This document shows, one piece after another, positions 45,601-58,125 of a stretch of DNA of 64,000 nt. Numbering within the stretch: position 1 is the stretch's first letter; each line of letters starts with the position of its first letter. The DNA is taken from the NCBI GenBank assembly GCA_950097015.1, contig CATNEN010000007.1, positions 11,099,001 to 11,163,000 of the forward strand, read 5' to 3'. Origin of the DNA: Macrostomum hystrix. Taxonomy: Eukaryota > Platyhelminthes > Macrostomidae. A program made the translations under genes and the position numbers. The notes under the pieces were generated by a model that worked only from the letters and a program-made list of their open reading frames with translations, had not been told where the DNA came from and did not search any database.

Positions 45601-48600
45601 CGACCCAGTACTATACATTCATGCAACGTATAATAGTTTCCGTCGCAGAAATCGCTGAAATCAGGCAGATCTGCATGTGGCATGGCAGCGAGGTTAAAAA
45701 ATTAAATTGCGTGAATAGGTCGAGCAAAAGGTCAACTCCTTTTAAGTTGCGAAAGAGTGTGAAGTGTGGCATAGCATCGCTCTCTCTTAGGGTCAAAGGT
45801 ATTAATTGCCCGATCACATCTTCATCCGAGCGCCACTCAGGTTATGTTCGCGCAGATGACACGCGGCTAAGCATTGAAGCCACCGTCCTGACTCTTGATT
45901 TTTGCACCTGGAGAATTGCGATTCAGCGCAGTTGCGGCCTTTCAAAATTATTTAATGGGACGCAAGTGTTGCGCTTTTTCAGCCACCGCAAATGCTCGGG
46001 TCGACAATTTTTTTACAGAAGTCGAGATTTATGAACGCGGTGTTCCACGGAGACTGTTCCGTCTGCGGCCGGAATGCGACACCCCAGCGTGCCAAATTCC
46101 AGCTGCCCGCCGCAGCACTCTGAGACCCCGCGAGCGCTCTCAATCCTTTAAACGCCTTCTCGCTTGGATGCTTATGTTGGCCAGCATTGCAATCGGGCAG
46201 CATGACACTTTGACAATCATCTCCGCGACAGCCCCCGGGTCAGGGTCGGCCTCCTGCCGATGCCGGGGATGTTATCTCCCATCGGGACGCGCGCATTCCT
46301 CAGCTAATGCATGCGCCTCAGCCTCGGAGCCACCCCGGCGACTCCGTGGCATCTCCATGGCACCGGCGCGGCTGCAGCAAGTTGCTGCGGCTTCTTTGCA
46401 CTCTAATTTTCACCGGCTTGTCACTGCGGCAGCAGGTAAGCCTGGCTGAGGGCTGAAAAGAGCGCGGCTGCTACCAGTTCGGGGGTTGGGGCTGTTGCTT
46501 TCATTGGGATCGTTGTCACGATCTTGTAACCCATTGCCTCCCATCTTCAAAAGCATGGACACGGGACACCGATGTTCCGCAGCGATTCTGCCAGCTCCTC
46601 TGCCATTCAAGGTATAGCTAGGCACTCAGCTTCCTCCGCTGGCATGCGTGTGTTTTATTGCCACCATCTGCGCAGCAGTGCGCCAGCCATATGGCCCGCC
46701 AAGAGTGCTGTCTGCCGCAGCAGTCTATTTCACTGCCCATTGCTACATAGGAATCTTGACTTAGGAGCCATATGCTTGCAATGGCATTGACAGATGACAT
46801 TTCCTCAGAATCATCGTCAACTGCGCGAGTTGCTCAAGATGGGCAGTGATGGCGCACTATTTCGTGATTTTAAGTACATGCGCTCGACTTGCTCATACGA
46901 TCGAGACTTCAGCGCATGTTTTTAAAGTTCTTCTATGAGTGGCATCAATCACGGCATACCAAATGCTACAAGTTGTATCACAGTCGGACCACTGCAGTTG
47001 CTTTTGCTTGTAATCCTACATTTAATTATTTTTATTGCTATCTTTAACTATTTTTTAACTTAGCGAATTAAAGGCCTCATCAAACCCTTAGAACTTTTTC
47101 TGAAAACTTTAGAACAAATTAGTGCAAATCAGAATGGATCTGCAAAGGAAGTAGATTTTATACGAAAAAAGAAACTGCTGAGAAAATAGTTCCATCTGCC
47201 TGTACAGACTCCGAATTGACATTACGTTTTCAATCGCCAATATTGATATTTATTAAATTAAATCACCATGCAGGTTCTGGGTGCTCGCCGGAGCATACAT
47301 ATCCCTCCACACCGGGTTGGAAATGACAGATACGATCGAGCGTAATGTTTAACTTATACTACTGTAGCTGTTATTGGAAGAAGAGATGTGCATAATAGCT
47401 ATAACTTTCCTAACACTAGCAGCTATAACACAAAGCGGCCCTTCAACTCCATCCAGCTCGATCGACTCTGTGTCAGTGGGCTGTACATCTTACGCGGTGG
47501 TTTTAAACTGCTTCCCTTCTGACGAAACTCTGAATTGGACGATGTGACGGATTTCAGCTTCAATTAATTCTTAACTTTTCATTTTCACACGAGTGGGTTC
47601 GCTTTCACTGAGGATATTTACTGTAAAATTTAAGTGCATCTTATGAAAGTTTATGTATTTAAAATTATATTTTGGATATTTAAGATAAGCCTCGCGCCAG
47701 CTGAAAGCCATAATGAAGGGAACTAACTAGGAATTTGCAAAAATAACTGTGATTGCTAATAGCTCAGCTCACTCACGCAACGGTTTAACTCACTCTGCAG
47801 TTAAATTTTCAGCTTTTATTTTTTATATTTGTAGATCATAAGATAATCCTTACTCTGTTTCTTAAGGAATAGTTATATAATGACTTTAAAATCCTATTTT
47901 TGTTTTATGGACTGATTTATTTTAGCACTAACATTTTCTTAGAAAGCTACACGATGACTAATACTCAGACAAAAACTGTTATTGGTAAAAAAGAGTAGTA
48001 GTAGCTCAAAGACGTCAAATTTAAAGCTGTCACGTAACAAAGCTTACACGACAGTAATTATAAACATTTTGCTAAATCGAAGCAGTTTTTAACACTATTT
48101 AACTATAAAAAGTACGGCTTACAATTCAGAATTCGCTCAAAATATGACGACTGTGGAAGTTATGAAAGGCCTGGTGAGTATTTAAACTCCTGACTGTGTC
48201 TATGATATTAAAGCATTTCAACTTTATTCTGCTTATTGAAGAGTTCCACAATACCATTATTTTGGGCGTGGTAAGGTAAAGGTCTATTGGAAGAAGTGTG
48301 GCAAAGAAAATACAGATTGCAAAATGATTTGAACTGCTTGCTTGTACAAGTCTCTCCATTGCCTATATGCATCCAAAGACATATTTGCATGTCATTTTCA
48401 TTCTCATATAACTAGTTTCATTTTTTAAGAAAAAATGTATTATATAAATTATATCTAGAAGTTTTTGCTTAAATTTTTGGCTATTTATCAATTTTACATT
48501 GTATTATTTTTTTATTATTTAAATTTGGGCAGCATCTAAATGTGCATAACAACGATGGTTGACCCTGACACAAATTGAATTTGATCCCGATTACAACAAC

Positions 48601-49558
48601 TTAATTTTCAGATTTTCAGAGATAAGGACATAGGCTCAGTATTGATTTTGCTAATTGAAGTTGCTAGACTGTAAATTGGATATATCTATAATAGAACAAT
48701 TAGCTTAGAAGTTAAGCTTATAACTTCTAAGCTTTTAATTTCTAGTCTTATACCACACACACATAATACAAAAGAATACATAGTATAACAATACATGGAA
48801 TCTAACATTCTTCTTACTGACTATTAATGTACATTAATCCAATAAAGTGTCAAGTAAATGTTCATAATAAGTTATTTGACCAACAATCTAAAGCTTTAGC
48901 CCTAGCCTATACCAATTCCTAATCAGAATATTGCTCCTAAACATGTAAGACCTGACACAGCAATTGATTTACAACTCAACAGGCCTCAATTGGCAAATCT
49001 GTATTGTCATTGGAATATACGTAGCTAGCTATATTGCCATAGGCCATTCTTAACTAAACTACTGCCCTGAGTGGGGGCCACGCCTTATTACTAAATTATA
49101 GTATATTGCATGTATAAATAGTTCTTTTAAGATGTTGCAACAACTGTGTTATCAATAAACATAGTGTACTTTCAGCCAGGTTGCTTGGCCTATCTTTGAT
49201 ATTCTATAATTGTATCCAGCTTGACCTTGCTCAGAAGTACATGACAGTTGAAATATTTAGCTACAAGATTGGGATATTATGTACATAATAAGCAAAAGCT
49301 CTGCATTGGTATAAACAGTGTTTTTCCTCTCTAAGCAATCAATTATAATGATATCAATATTATAATTGTCAATAATCAATTATCAATATAAAAATAATGA
49401 TAATGACAATTATAACATAACAAATTTAAATTCAAGATTCGCCCCAGTACCCCAGACACACATTTCTGTTAACTGTTCATATTTGATAGATATATACCGA
49501 TTTTATTTGTCTCGCTGTCTTTACAGCACATTGGTTTGCCACTGTTACCAATCTGCAG

Positions 49559-52500
49559 GGTCCCGATGTGCGCACCATCAAGCTCAATGGCCACGTGGGC
49601 TTTGACAGCCTGCCAGATCAGCTAGTGAACAAGCACGTGGCCCAGGGCTTCAGCTTCAACATCATGTGCATCGGCGAGACTGGGCTTGGCAAGAGCACCC
49701 TCATGGAGACTCTGTTCAATCAGCGCTTCGAGTTCACGCCCTCCTCACACGAGGTGCCCCAAGTGAAGCTCAAGCCGCACACCTACGGTGAGTTACTCCG
49801 GCTCGCTATAAACATTGGTTATAACCTTCTCTGAGTGCACAAGCTTTAGCCTCTCCATTGCCCTTGCAGACCTGAAGGAGGGCAGCGTGAAGCTGAAGCT
49901 CACCATCATCGAGACCAGCGGCTTCGGCGACCAGGTGAACAAAGAGGACAGCAGCAAGCCCATCATTGACTACATCAACCAGCAGTTTGAGAACTTCCTG
50001 CAGGAGGAGCTCAAGATCAAGCGCTCCCTGCACACCTACCACGACACAAGGGTGCACATCTGCCTGTACTTCATCGCACCCACTGGTCATTCGTGAGTTG
50101 CTTTTTGACTTGTGCTCCTTAAAATCCTGACAATAGACTCCGAATTCCTGTAATACTGCATTGAACCGCTTTGAATTCCCCACATAATCTATAGAATTCG
50201 AGAATAAATCTCAAATAAGAACCTAAAACTTTTCAAAAATTTGCTAATCATCGTCTTATAACTGACTGACAGTTTTTTAATAATTACAAGTCTATGTTCT
50301 GTTACTTATTTTTAGTAACAATCAAGCCTATCATGCTATTATTGTCTTACTGCGCATTTGCTATTTAGTTGTAAAAATTGCCCTCTGTTTTTATAGTCTA
50401 TCACAGATTCACTCCCTATTCACTCCAGGCCGTATTAAAGGAATACCTCCAATTAGTACATTCCAGTTTGTCAATCTGAATTACTTAGTTAAATCGGGTT
50501 CTCCATGTTTTTTGCGCTTTATATAAGTGTTTTATTTTAGTTTTTCGCGCAAAAATATGCACTCGCTACATACTACTAGTTAACTTATCAGCTTTAAAAA
50601 TTTACGTTACTTAGGCTTAAGTCAATCGACATGGTGACAATGAAGAAGCTGGACAGTCGAGTTAACATAATCCCAGTGATTGCCAAGTCGGACACGATCA
50701 CTAAGCCGGAGCTGCAGCGCTTTAAGACTCGCGTATGTTTTTTGGGTTCTAATACGCATTTTTCGATACATATCGGTGCGATTTTCTAGAGCACTACCCC
50801 GATCAAAAAAGTTATCAGAGGCTTGCTCGAAATGTAGAAAGTCTACACATCAAATGCAAAAGCTTTTCTGTAACTTATTTCTCACATTTTCCTATTGTAG
50901 GTCTCAAAGCTTTTGTCAATTTTACTTTAAAAATCGAAATCCCTTCCAGATCCAGAATGAAATCGCTAACAATGACATCCACATCTACCAGTTCCCCACG
51001 GACGATGAGACTGTGAGCGAGCAGAACTCCATCATGAAGGTAAATATTAATCCCAATTGTTTAAGCGGCATTCCAATGGGTCAACAAAAAAATGTCTCAA
51101 ATTCCGCTGAGAAGGTGGAATCGAACCACTCCGACGCTAGTCGGCTACAGGTTTGAAGCCTGCACCCCGGACCACCGAAGTTCATCCCAGCGCCGACTCA
51201 GGACCGCCTGGCTGCCTATTTATAGGTGGCCACGCAGCCCACCTTATCATCTTTGTCTGCAGGAGCTTTGAGTCTACTTAAGTCTGCATTTGAACTGGAA
51301 AGAATTAGTGCGTTGCTGTACTTGAGGGCCCTCAAACTTTTTTATCTATAGACACGTCATTTTTGATTGTTAAATTTAGTCTTACCTTCGTCACCAACTC
51401 ACCGGCTTGCACACCCACAGTGTGAATTAGGCAATTCTTATTTTGCTACTACCTCAGTGCGTCCAAAAAGTTCTTAGACACCCCTAATATCTGTGCATGT
51501 GTTCGACCGATTTGATGAAAAAAGACACAATCATAAATTAATATGTAATAAATTCAGCGCTAAAGTTTCAAATTATTCTGGTGGACAGAAAAAAAGTTAT
51601 CGATCATTTACTAAAGAACCAACGAAATTAGCAATACGATTATTAAGGGCATCGAATCAGGACACCAAGTGGGGTGTCGCATCTGGTCTTTAAAATGGGT
51701 CAGCAAAAGGTCGGGTTGTTAATTTTAAATCTTTCGCTAGGTAATTAATTAATGATTAATTGCAAGCTGTGAGGGTTTCGTTTCACCATTGATGAGTTGG
51801 CCAATGCCGCGGAGATTTCGCGTGGCTCGGTCTCCCAAATTCTGCACGAACATCTTGGTCTAAGCTGGTCTCTCGATGGGTGCCGAAACTGCTGGCTCAG
51901 GAGCAGAAAAATCGCCGTTACGAAGTCTGCTTACAACAAAGAGCGGCAATTTCAGCTCTGGGAGACGAATTCCAGCGCAGATTCATCACGCAAGATGAGT
52001 CCATGTTCGCCCTTTACGACCCACTGTCCCGGCAGGAGTCCAGGGCCTGGCTTCCAAGGGGCGGCGGCGGCGGTGACATCGAAAGTGCAGGCACCTATCC
52101 CAAGAAGACCATGTTAAGTGTTTTTGGGATGCGAGCGGGCCCCTCATGTTCACATGGTACGGCCAGGGCCAGACACAAAACAGCGAGCGGTTTTGTGAAG
52201 AGCTTGCGAGGCTGAGGCAGGAGCTGCTGCAACGGCGGCGAATCGTGAGCAAAGGCGTCCTGCTACACTGCGACAATGCCCGGCCGCACTCGGCAGCCCT
52301 CACTCGCTCTCACATCACCAGCCTCGGATTCCAGCAGTGGTCGCATCCACCTTACTCACCTGATTTGGCACCATCTGACTATGGTCTTTTTGGGCACCTC
52401 AAGGCGCAGCTGCGAGGCCAGCGGTTCGCCAGCTTCCCAGAGCTAAAAGCGGCTGCTGAGGGGCTGATTAGAGCGATTCCTAGGGGCATGTGGTCGGCGT

Positions 52501-55500
52501 GGATCGAGGAGCTGCCAACGCGGTATGATAAGTGCATTCGACGGAATGGAGACATTTTTGAAGATTTTCACGATTGGAAACCTGAAATTTTGAAGTTCCA
52601 GAACTTGCCAGCTGAACTGTTTGCTCGTTAACTTAACGTTTTGTTATGCGCTAAAATCGTATTTCCAATTTCGTTGGTTCTTTAGTAAATGATTGATAAA
52701 TTTTTTTCTGTCCACCCGAATAATTTAAAACTTTTTCATCAAAATCGGTCGAACACATGCACAGATATTAGGGGTGTCTAAGAACTTTTTGGACTCACCA
52801 AAGTAGTTATAAAATTTGTTAAAAAACAGTCTGCTTGTATTCCAGAACCTGCAGTTACGTATTTAAAACCTGAAGAGAAGCTCAGCATAATCCCTCTGGC
52901 CTACTAACCCTCACCGAACAGAACCTGGTGCCATTTGCCATTGTGGGCAGCGCCGATGAGGTGACGGTAAACGGCCGCAAGAGCCGGGCTCGCCAGTATC
53001 CGTGGGGCGCCGTGCTGGTTGACAACGAGGCCCACTGCGACTTTGTCCGGCTGCGCGAGGCCATGCTCCGTGTCAACATGGACGACCTGCGCGAGCGGAC
53101 CCACTCCATGCACTACGAGCACTACAGACGCCAGCGCCTGGCTGAGATGGGCTTCAGCGACGAGGACAAGCTCAGCCTGCAGGAGATGTACGAGAAGCGC
53201 CGCGAGACGCACCAGGTCAGCGCCTTCGATTCGCAAATTCTTAATCTGCTGAAAGGGGCACTGACAGAGGCGAACCTCAGATGACAAAGATGAGAACAGC
53301 CATGAGATCTCAAAGATGAGAATCGCCATGAGATCTCAAAGATGAGAATAGCCATGAGATCTCAAGAATTAGAACAGCCATGAGATCTCATGGATGAGAG
53401 AAGATCCATGAAATCTGATGAGTGAGTAGAGCCATGAGATCTCATCAGTGAGTAGGGCCATGAGATCTCATCAGTGAGTAGAGCCATGAGATCTGATTAG
53501 TGAGTAGAGCCATGGGATCTCATCAGTGAGTAGAGCCATAGGATCTGATGAGTGAGTAGAGCCATGGGATCTCATCAGAGAGGAGAGCCATATGATCTGA
53601 TGAGTGAGTAGAGCCATGGGATCTCATCAGAGAGGAGAGCCATAGGATCTGATGAGTGAGTAGAGCCATGGGATCTGATGAGTAGAGCCATGAGATCTGA
53701 TGAGTGAGTAGAGCCATGAGATCTCATCAGTGAGTAGAGCCATGAGATCTCATCAGTGAGTAGGGCCATGAGATCTCATCAGTGAGTAGGGCCATGAGAT
53801 CTCATCAGTGAGTAGAGCCATGAGATCTGATTAGTGAGTAGAGCCATGGGATCTCATCAGTGAGTAGAGCCATAGGATCTGATGAGTGAGTAGAGCCATG
53901 GGATCTCATCAGAGAGGAGAGCCATAGGATCTGATGAGTGAGTAGAGCCATGGGATCTGATGAGTAGAGCCATGAGATCTGATGAGTGAGTAGAGCCATG
54001 AGATCTCATCAGTGAGTAGAGCCATGGGATCTGATGAGTGAGTAGAGCCATGAGATCTGATGGGTGAGTAGAGCCATGAGATCTGATTAGTGAGTAGAGC
54101 CATGAGATCTGATGAGTGAGTAGAGCCATGGGATCTGATTAGTGAGTAGAGCCATGAGATCTGATTAGTGAGTAGAGCCATGGGATCTCATCAGTGAGTA
54201 GAGCCATGAGATCTCATCAGTGAGTAGAGCCATGAGATCTCATCAGTGAGTAGAGCCATGGGATCTGATGAGTAGAGCCATGAGATCTGATGAGTGAGTA
54301 GAGCCATGAGATCTCATCAGTGAGTAGAGCCATGAGATCTCATCAGTGAGTAGAGCCATGAGATCTGATGAGTGAGTAGAGCCATGAGATCTGATGAGTG
54401 AGTAGAGCCATGAGATCTGATGAGTGAGTAGAGCCATGAGATCTGATGAGTGAGTAGAGCCATGAGATCTGATGAGTGAGTAGAGCCATGAGATCTGATA
54501 AGTGAGTAGAGCCATGAAATCTGATGAGTGAGTAGAGCCATGAGATCTCATCAGTGAGTAGAGCCATGAGATCTCATCAGTGAGTAGAGCCATGAGATCT
54601 GATGAGTGAGTAGAGCCATGAGATCTGATGAGTGAGTAGAGCCATGAGATCTGATGAGTGAGTAGAGCCATGAGATCTGATGAGTGAGTAGAGCCATGAG
54701 ATCTCATCAGTGAGTAGAGCCATGAGATCTCATCAGTGAGTAGAGCCATGAGATCTGATGAGTGAGTAGAGCCATGAGATCTGATGAGTGAGTAGAGCCA
54801 TGAGATCTGATGAGTGAGTAGAGCCATGAGATCTCATCAGTGAGTAGAGCCATGAGATCTCATCAGTGAGTAGAGCCATGAGATCTGATGAGTGAGTAGA
54901 GCCATGAGATCTGATGAGTGAGTAGAGCCATGAGATCTGATGAGTGAGTAGAGCCATGAGATCTGATGAGTGAGTAGAGCCATGAGATCTGATGAGTGAG
55001 TAGAGCCATGAGATCTGATAAGTGAGTAGAGCCATGAAATCTGATGAGTGAGTAGAGCCATGAGATCTCATCAGTGAGTAGAGCCATGAGATCTCATCAG
55101 TGAGTAGAGCCATGAGATCTGATGAGTGAGTAGAGCCATGAGATCTGATGAGTGAGTAGAGCCATGAGATCTGATGAGTGAGTAGAGCCATGAGATCTGA
55201 TGAGTGAGTAGAGCCATGAGATCTCATCAGTGAGTAGAGCCATGAGATCTCATCAGTGAGTAGAGCCATGAGATCTGATGAGTGAGTAGAGCCATGAGAT
55301 CTGATGAGTGAGTAGAGCCATGAGATCTGATGAGTGAGTAGAGCCATGAGATCTCATCAGTGAGTAGAGCCATGAGATCTCATCAGTGAGTAGAGCCATG
55401 AGATCTGATGAGTGAGTAGAGCCATGAGATCTGATGAGTGAGTAGAGCCATGAGATCTGATGAGTGAGTAAAGCCATGGTGTCTGGGGATTAAGTAATTC

Positions 55501-55815
55501 AGTGAAATGGCGCAGTACATTCCCTCATCACCTATTTAGGCTGAGCTGCAGCGCAAGGAGGAGGAAATGCGCCAGATGTTCGTGGTTCGCGTCAAGGAGA
55601 AGGAGCAGGAGCTGAAGAAGGCCGAGGGTGACCTGCAGACCAAGTTCGAGACCGTCAAGAAGCAGCACGCGGATGAGAAGCGCAAGCTGGAGGAGAAGCG
55701 GCAGGCTCTGGACGAGGAGATGGCCGAGTTTCAGCGCCGCAAGGTGGCCGCTGACAACCGCAACCACCTGGCCTCGGGCACCAGCTTCACCCTCAGCAAG
55801 TCCAAGAAGAAGTAA
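49559..55815 (+). CDS. Septin of the SEPT6 group (SEPT6/8/10/11-like); first exon not found
   Basis: Six exons: 49559-49787, 49870-50092, 50615-50732, 50950-51039, 52922-53215 and 55540-55815. Phases agree and give 409 residues, short only of the N-terminus. The sequence has [20 protein letters not shown], the G1 loop GETGLGKS, a G3-like TSGFGD, a G4-like AKSD, and [20 protein letters not shown] of the septin unique element. A C-terminal coiled coil follows, beginning [19 protein letters not shown]. The switch-I Thr of hydrolysing septins seems absent, as in the SEPT6 group. Septins form GTP-bound heteromeric filaments at the cell cortex. An alternative acceptor at 49527 keeps the frame. The acceptor of exon 5 has a perfect TACTAAC branch site. 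Intron 4 holds tRNA-Sec and a mariner, and intron 5 a 2.2-kb array. AATAAA at 56275 may end the mRNA. Confidence 0.95.
51086..51092 (-). terminator. Pol III terminator of tRNA-Sec
   Basis: Seven T residues on -, 13 nt past the tRNA 3' end. Confidence 0.85.
51105..51191 (-). tRNA. tRNA-Sec: Selenocysteine tRNA, anticodon TCA
   Basis: 87 nt on -, the length of the human tRNA-Sec gene. The acceptor starts GCTGGGATG and pairs with CTTCTCAGC over 9 positions (one mismatch, one G-T pair). The D stem has 6 bp (CTTCGG with CCGGGG). The anticodon stem GCAGG/CCTGT encloses CTTCAAA with TCA at 51154-51156. The variable arm has a 5-bp stem, CCGAC/GTCGG. The T arm is GTGGTTCGATTCCAC. These are the special features of eukaryotic tRNA-Sec, and the middle of the gene matches the human one closely. 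It decodes UGA for selenoprotein synthesis with EFSEC and SECISBP2. It lies antisense in septin intron 4. A TATA box upstream and a T7 run downstream show an intact Pol III unit. Confidence 0.97.
51217..51228 (-). promoter_or_regulatory. TATA box of the tRNA-Sec gene (type 3 Pol III promoter)
   Basis: CCTATAAATAGG on -, with TATAAATA about 26-33 nt before the first base of the tRNA. tRNA-Sec genes of animals use upstream PSE and TATA elements like U6. A proximal sequence element would be expected around 51240-51265, but I cannot identify it by a species consensus. Confidence 0.8.
51452..52803 (+). mobile_element. Mariner-family transposon, complete ends, dead transposase
   Basis: 1352 bp flanked by TA on both sides (51450-51451 and 52804-52805). 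The ends are inverted copies sharing GTCCAAAAAGTTCTTAGAC and about 50 more bases. After a 45-bp segment present only on the left, the inverted similarity continues through GGTGGACAG and ACTAAAGAACCAACG, so total terminal similarity exceeds 130 bp. The element sits in septin intron 4, in the septin sense, about 260 bp from the tRNA-Sec 5' end. Confidence 0.95.
51790..52631 (+). pseudogene. Broken mariner transposase (DD34D type)
   Basis: The helix-turn-helix part ([20 protein letters not shown]) is followed by [11 protein letters not shown] in another frame, and then by FITQDES with the first catalytic Asp. The frame shifts again before [22 protein letters not shown] (second Asp) and [15 protein letters not shown] (third Asp, mariner signature). 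At least two frameshifts, near 51870 and 52110, separate the parts, so no active enzyme is made. Confidence 0.93.
52901..52908 (+). promoter_or_regulatory. Branch site TACTAAC of septin intron 4
   Basis: A perfect TACTAAC match lies about 15 nt before the acceptor AACAG at 52921. The nearest pyrimidine tract is weak, so the strong branch site may explain acceptor choice. Confidence 0.55.
53281..55480. repeat. 2.2-kb array of a 26-bp unit in septin intron 5, with a 520-bp higher-order repeat
   Basis: About 84 units containing GTGAGTAGAGCCATGAGATC and TGATGA or TCATCA, with 20-bp shortened units near 53680 and 53960. Two stretches 520 bp apart (20 units; for example the blocks ending at 54827 and 55347) carry the same order of TGATGA and TCATCA variants. 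This shows a recent block duplication. The left edge decays into AGATGAGAA-type units close to the exon. Confidence 0.97.
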
Positions 55816-58117
55816 GAAGAAGAAAAAGAAGCTTAGCATGCAATGCAGCTTCTTACAGGATTGTGTTGAACAATTCGTTAATTTAACAATCTCACTGACT
55901 CCAGCTACTCATCGAACAGAAATTATTTGCTGATTGTCCACCGGGAACTGTCCCTACCTGCAATGTATTGAAATCAGTGTTGTTTTATGTCTAGCAATTT
56001 TCTAATAATTTTTCTCTTTGCCGCTTATCTGTTGCAGTTTATTCTGCTTTTGCTGCGTTTGCAATAGTACGCGTATCCTCTCGTTGGCTTTTCTGACTGC
56101 GCAGCTTTTTGCTATCTACTGTTTCTATGGTAACCAAACAGCTGTGTATTTTTTTCTTTATATGATTCTTAATTATTTTTGTTCATCTGTGAGGCGGATT
56201 CACAGCTAAGGGCCCATGAGCTACTGGGTGTTGATTGGCTTTTCGATCACAGAGAGCAAGAAAGCCTCAAAACTAATAAACTGCTGTTACCTTGCTTTGT
56301 TTTGATGCTTTAGTTAGGCCTATTTACCTTAGCATTGATTTGTTGAGCTGGCTTCCCGGCTGCAGCCCTGGCAGCCAGGTTGTGCGCTTTTGATTCTCCG
56401 CGTATTCCGGTTATTCTTTAACGATTTTATTATTAGCTTTTACACATTTTATTATAACTGGCCCCGCCCACTTTGTTTCATATGCGTTCGAATAAGGGCC
56501 CGAGTCGGTTTTATTAGTTTAGTGAGTAAATGCGATATTTAACCATCTGCATGCTGCCGCTCTAATTATCAAATATAAGACAAACTTGAATAGCCGCTTT
56601 ATAATTGAGCGTCGTCGCCTACACAACCACAACAACCCTGGTGCAAACAAAGCTTTTAGATGCCATTTGGTCAATTTCTTTGGCTGCCGACTCGGGTATC
56701 AAACAGACCTAATATGCATGCATCTTATGTTACGCAAGTTGTGCTGTAGAATTCGGTCTTTTGGCCTGATATTCCTTATTATCATTTGAAAAAACTAGAA
56801 AACATTATATGGAACCGAGAAGATGGCAACAAGAGAATAAAATAAATTGAATCCAAAGCCATCTGAATCAATGAGAACCCATAAATTCCAGAATTTATTA
56901 TTTTAATTCTAGAATAATTACTGTAATAGTGATGCATATTATTACATCTGAAAAAATGTAACAAGTGAAATGAGGCCAAACAAAATTAATGCGCATCGTA
57001 ACCAACCGATTTCGTATTGAATCTTTACTACACTGAATTAGCACGTAATTAAAGGCAGGCGAAAAACAAGGACGACTAGAAGATGGAAGGGACACTCAGT
57101 TTCTTGGGAAATGTATTAACGGCTGACTTTCATGGAAACTGAAAGGAAAGCAAGAAAGGTACAGACATTTTTTCACTTTAAAATGTTAATAACTTTCAGT
57201 TAGCAGCAGATCCAATGCTGCTCTTATAATATAACTTGCAAAATATGTTGCTTCAACGAGTTTTATTATGCTACAGTCATGAATAATTGATATTATTTTT
57301 ATTTTAGTTTATTTATCATGAAGCAGAATGGAAACCAAGCGGATCAAAATTATTCATGAATTGTTAATTGCTACTCGAACGCACAAAAATTGTAAAAATG
57401 TAACACATTTTCTTTGTTTTTGTACATGAACGGAGTAAAATAATATTCAATTTGCTGTTCTAAAAACTTTCTGACAGTACACTAGTATTTTTACGCTACG
57501 AGTATTTGTTTTACGATAGCATTTTTTTAATGATCTGATCAAAATTTGTACCCACTTTTAAAAGAATCAACAAGAGTAATTTTTTGTCTTCTAAAATAAT
57601 ACGTATAGACTTATTATCTAGAAATAATTTTTGAGGCAAATTTTTAATTTTGCCTGTAAAATAAATATCACTTATGTAAATTAATATGAAAATTATTACG
57701 TATAGACTAAATTTTCTAAGATTAATTGTTCAAGAAAATTTTACAATGTTTAATAGACGTTTATCGTTTTAATGTTCATATTTATACTTAATATATTATT
57801 CTCCTTTTCTATTTCAGTCTAAAAATCTGTTCGCAATCACAATAGTTAATTAATCAGTGCTGTGCAAACATAATTTTTCTGACTCATCGACATTTTGATT
57901 TAGTCTAGAAGTTGAATAAATCTAGCAGCTAAAACATAATAATTTTAATGTAAAATGATGTATAGGCCTATAACTTTTAGTGATTTGTTTTATTTGCTAA
58001 TAGTTTCTGTAAATTTTCTAAGAGTTTCTAGATTCTTTGAAGTGCTATACATAATATATACTCATTGTTATTTGCTATTTGTGGCATTATTACATGTCTT
58101 TTGTGTAAATAGTGCCA
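55816..58117. other. Septin 3' UTR and AT-rich intergenic region
   Basis: AATAAA at 56275-56280 is a plausible septin poly(A) signal. Beyond it I see no gene or RNA. Confidence 0.5.
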
Positions 58118-58125
58118 CCTTCATT

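Larger units (their letters stand above)
40601..49526. other. 9-kb region without a supported gene; contains four arrays
   Basis: From 40.6 to 46.6 kb the sequence is GC-richer and CpG-containing, and may hold the PCBP promoter and 5' UTR exons. I could not identify a coding exon that joins the 40197 exon in phase. From 46.8 to 49.5 kb it is AT-rich with nothing recognisable. Open frames here overlap arrays or lack coding character. Confidence 0.5.

Noticed and set aside
49366-49605. 79-codon frame over the start of the septin exon
   Set aside because: Wrong frame for the septin; the conserved [11 protein letters not shown] frame begins at the acceptor.
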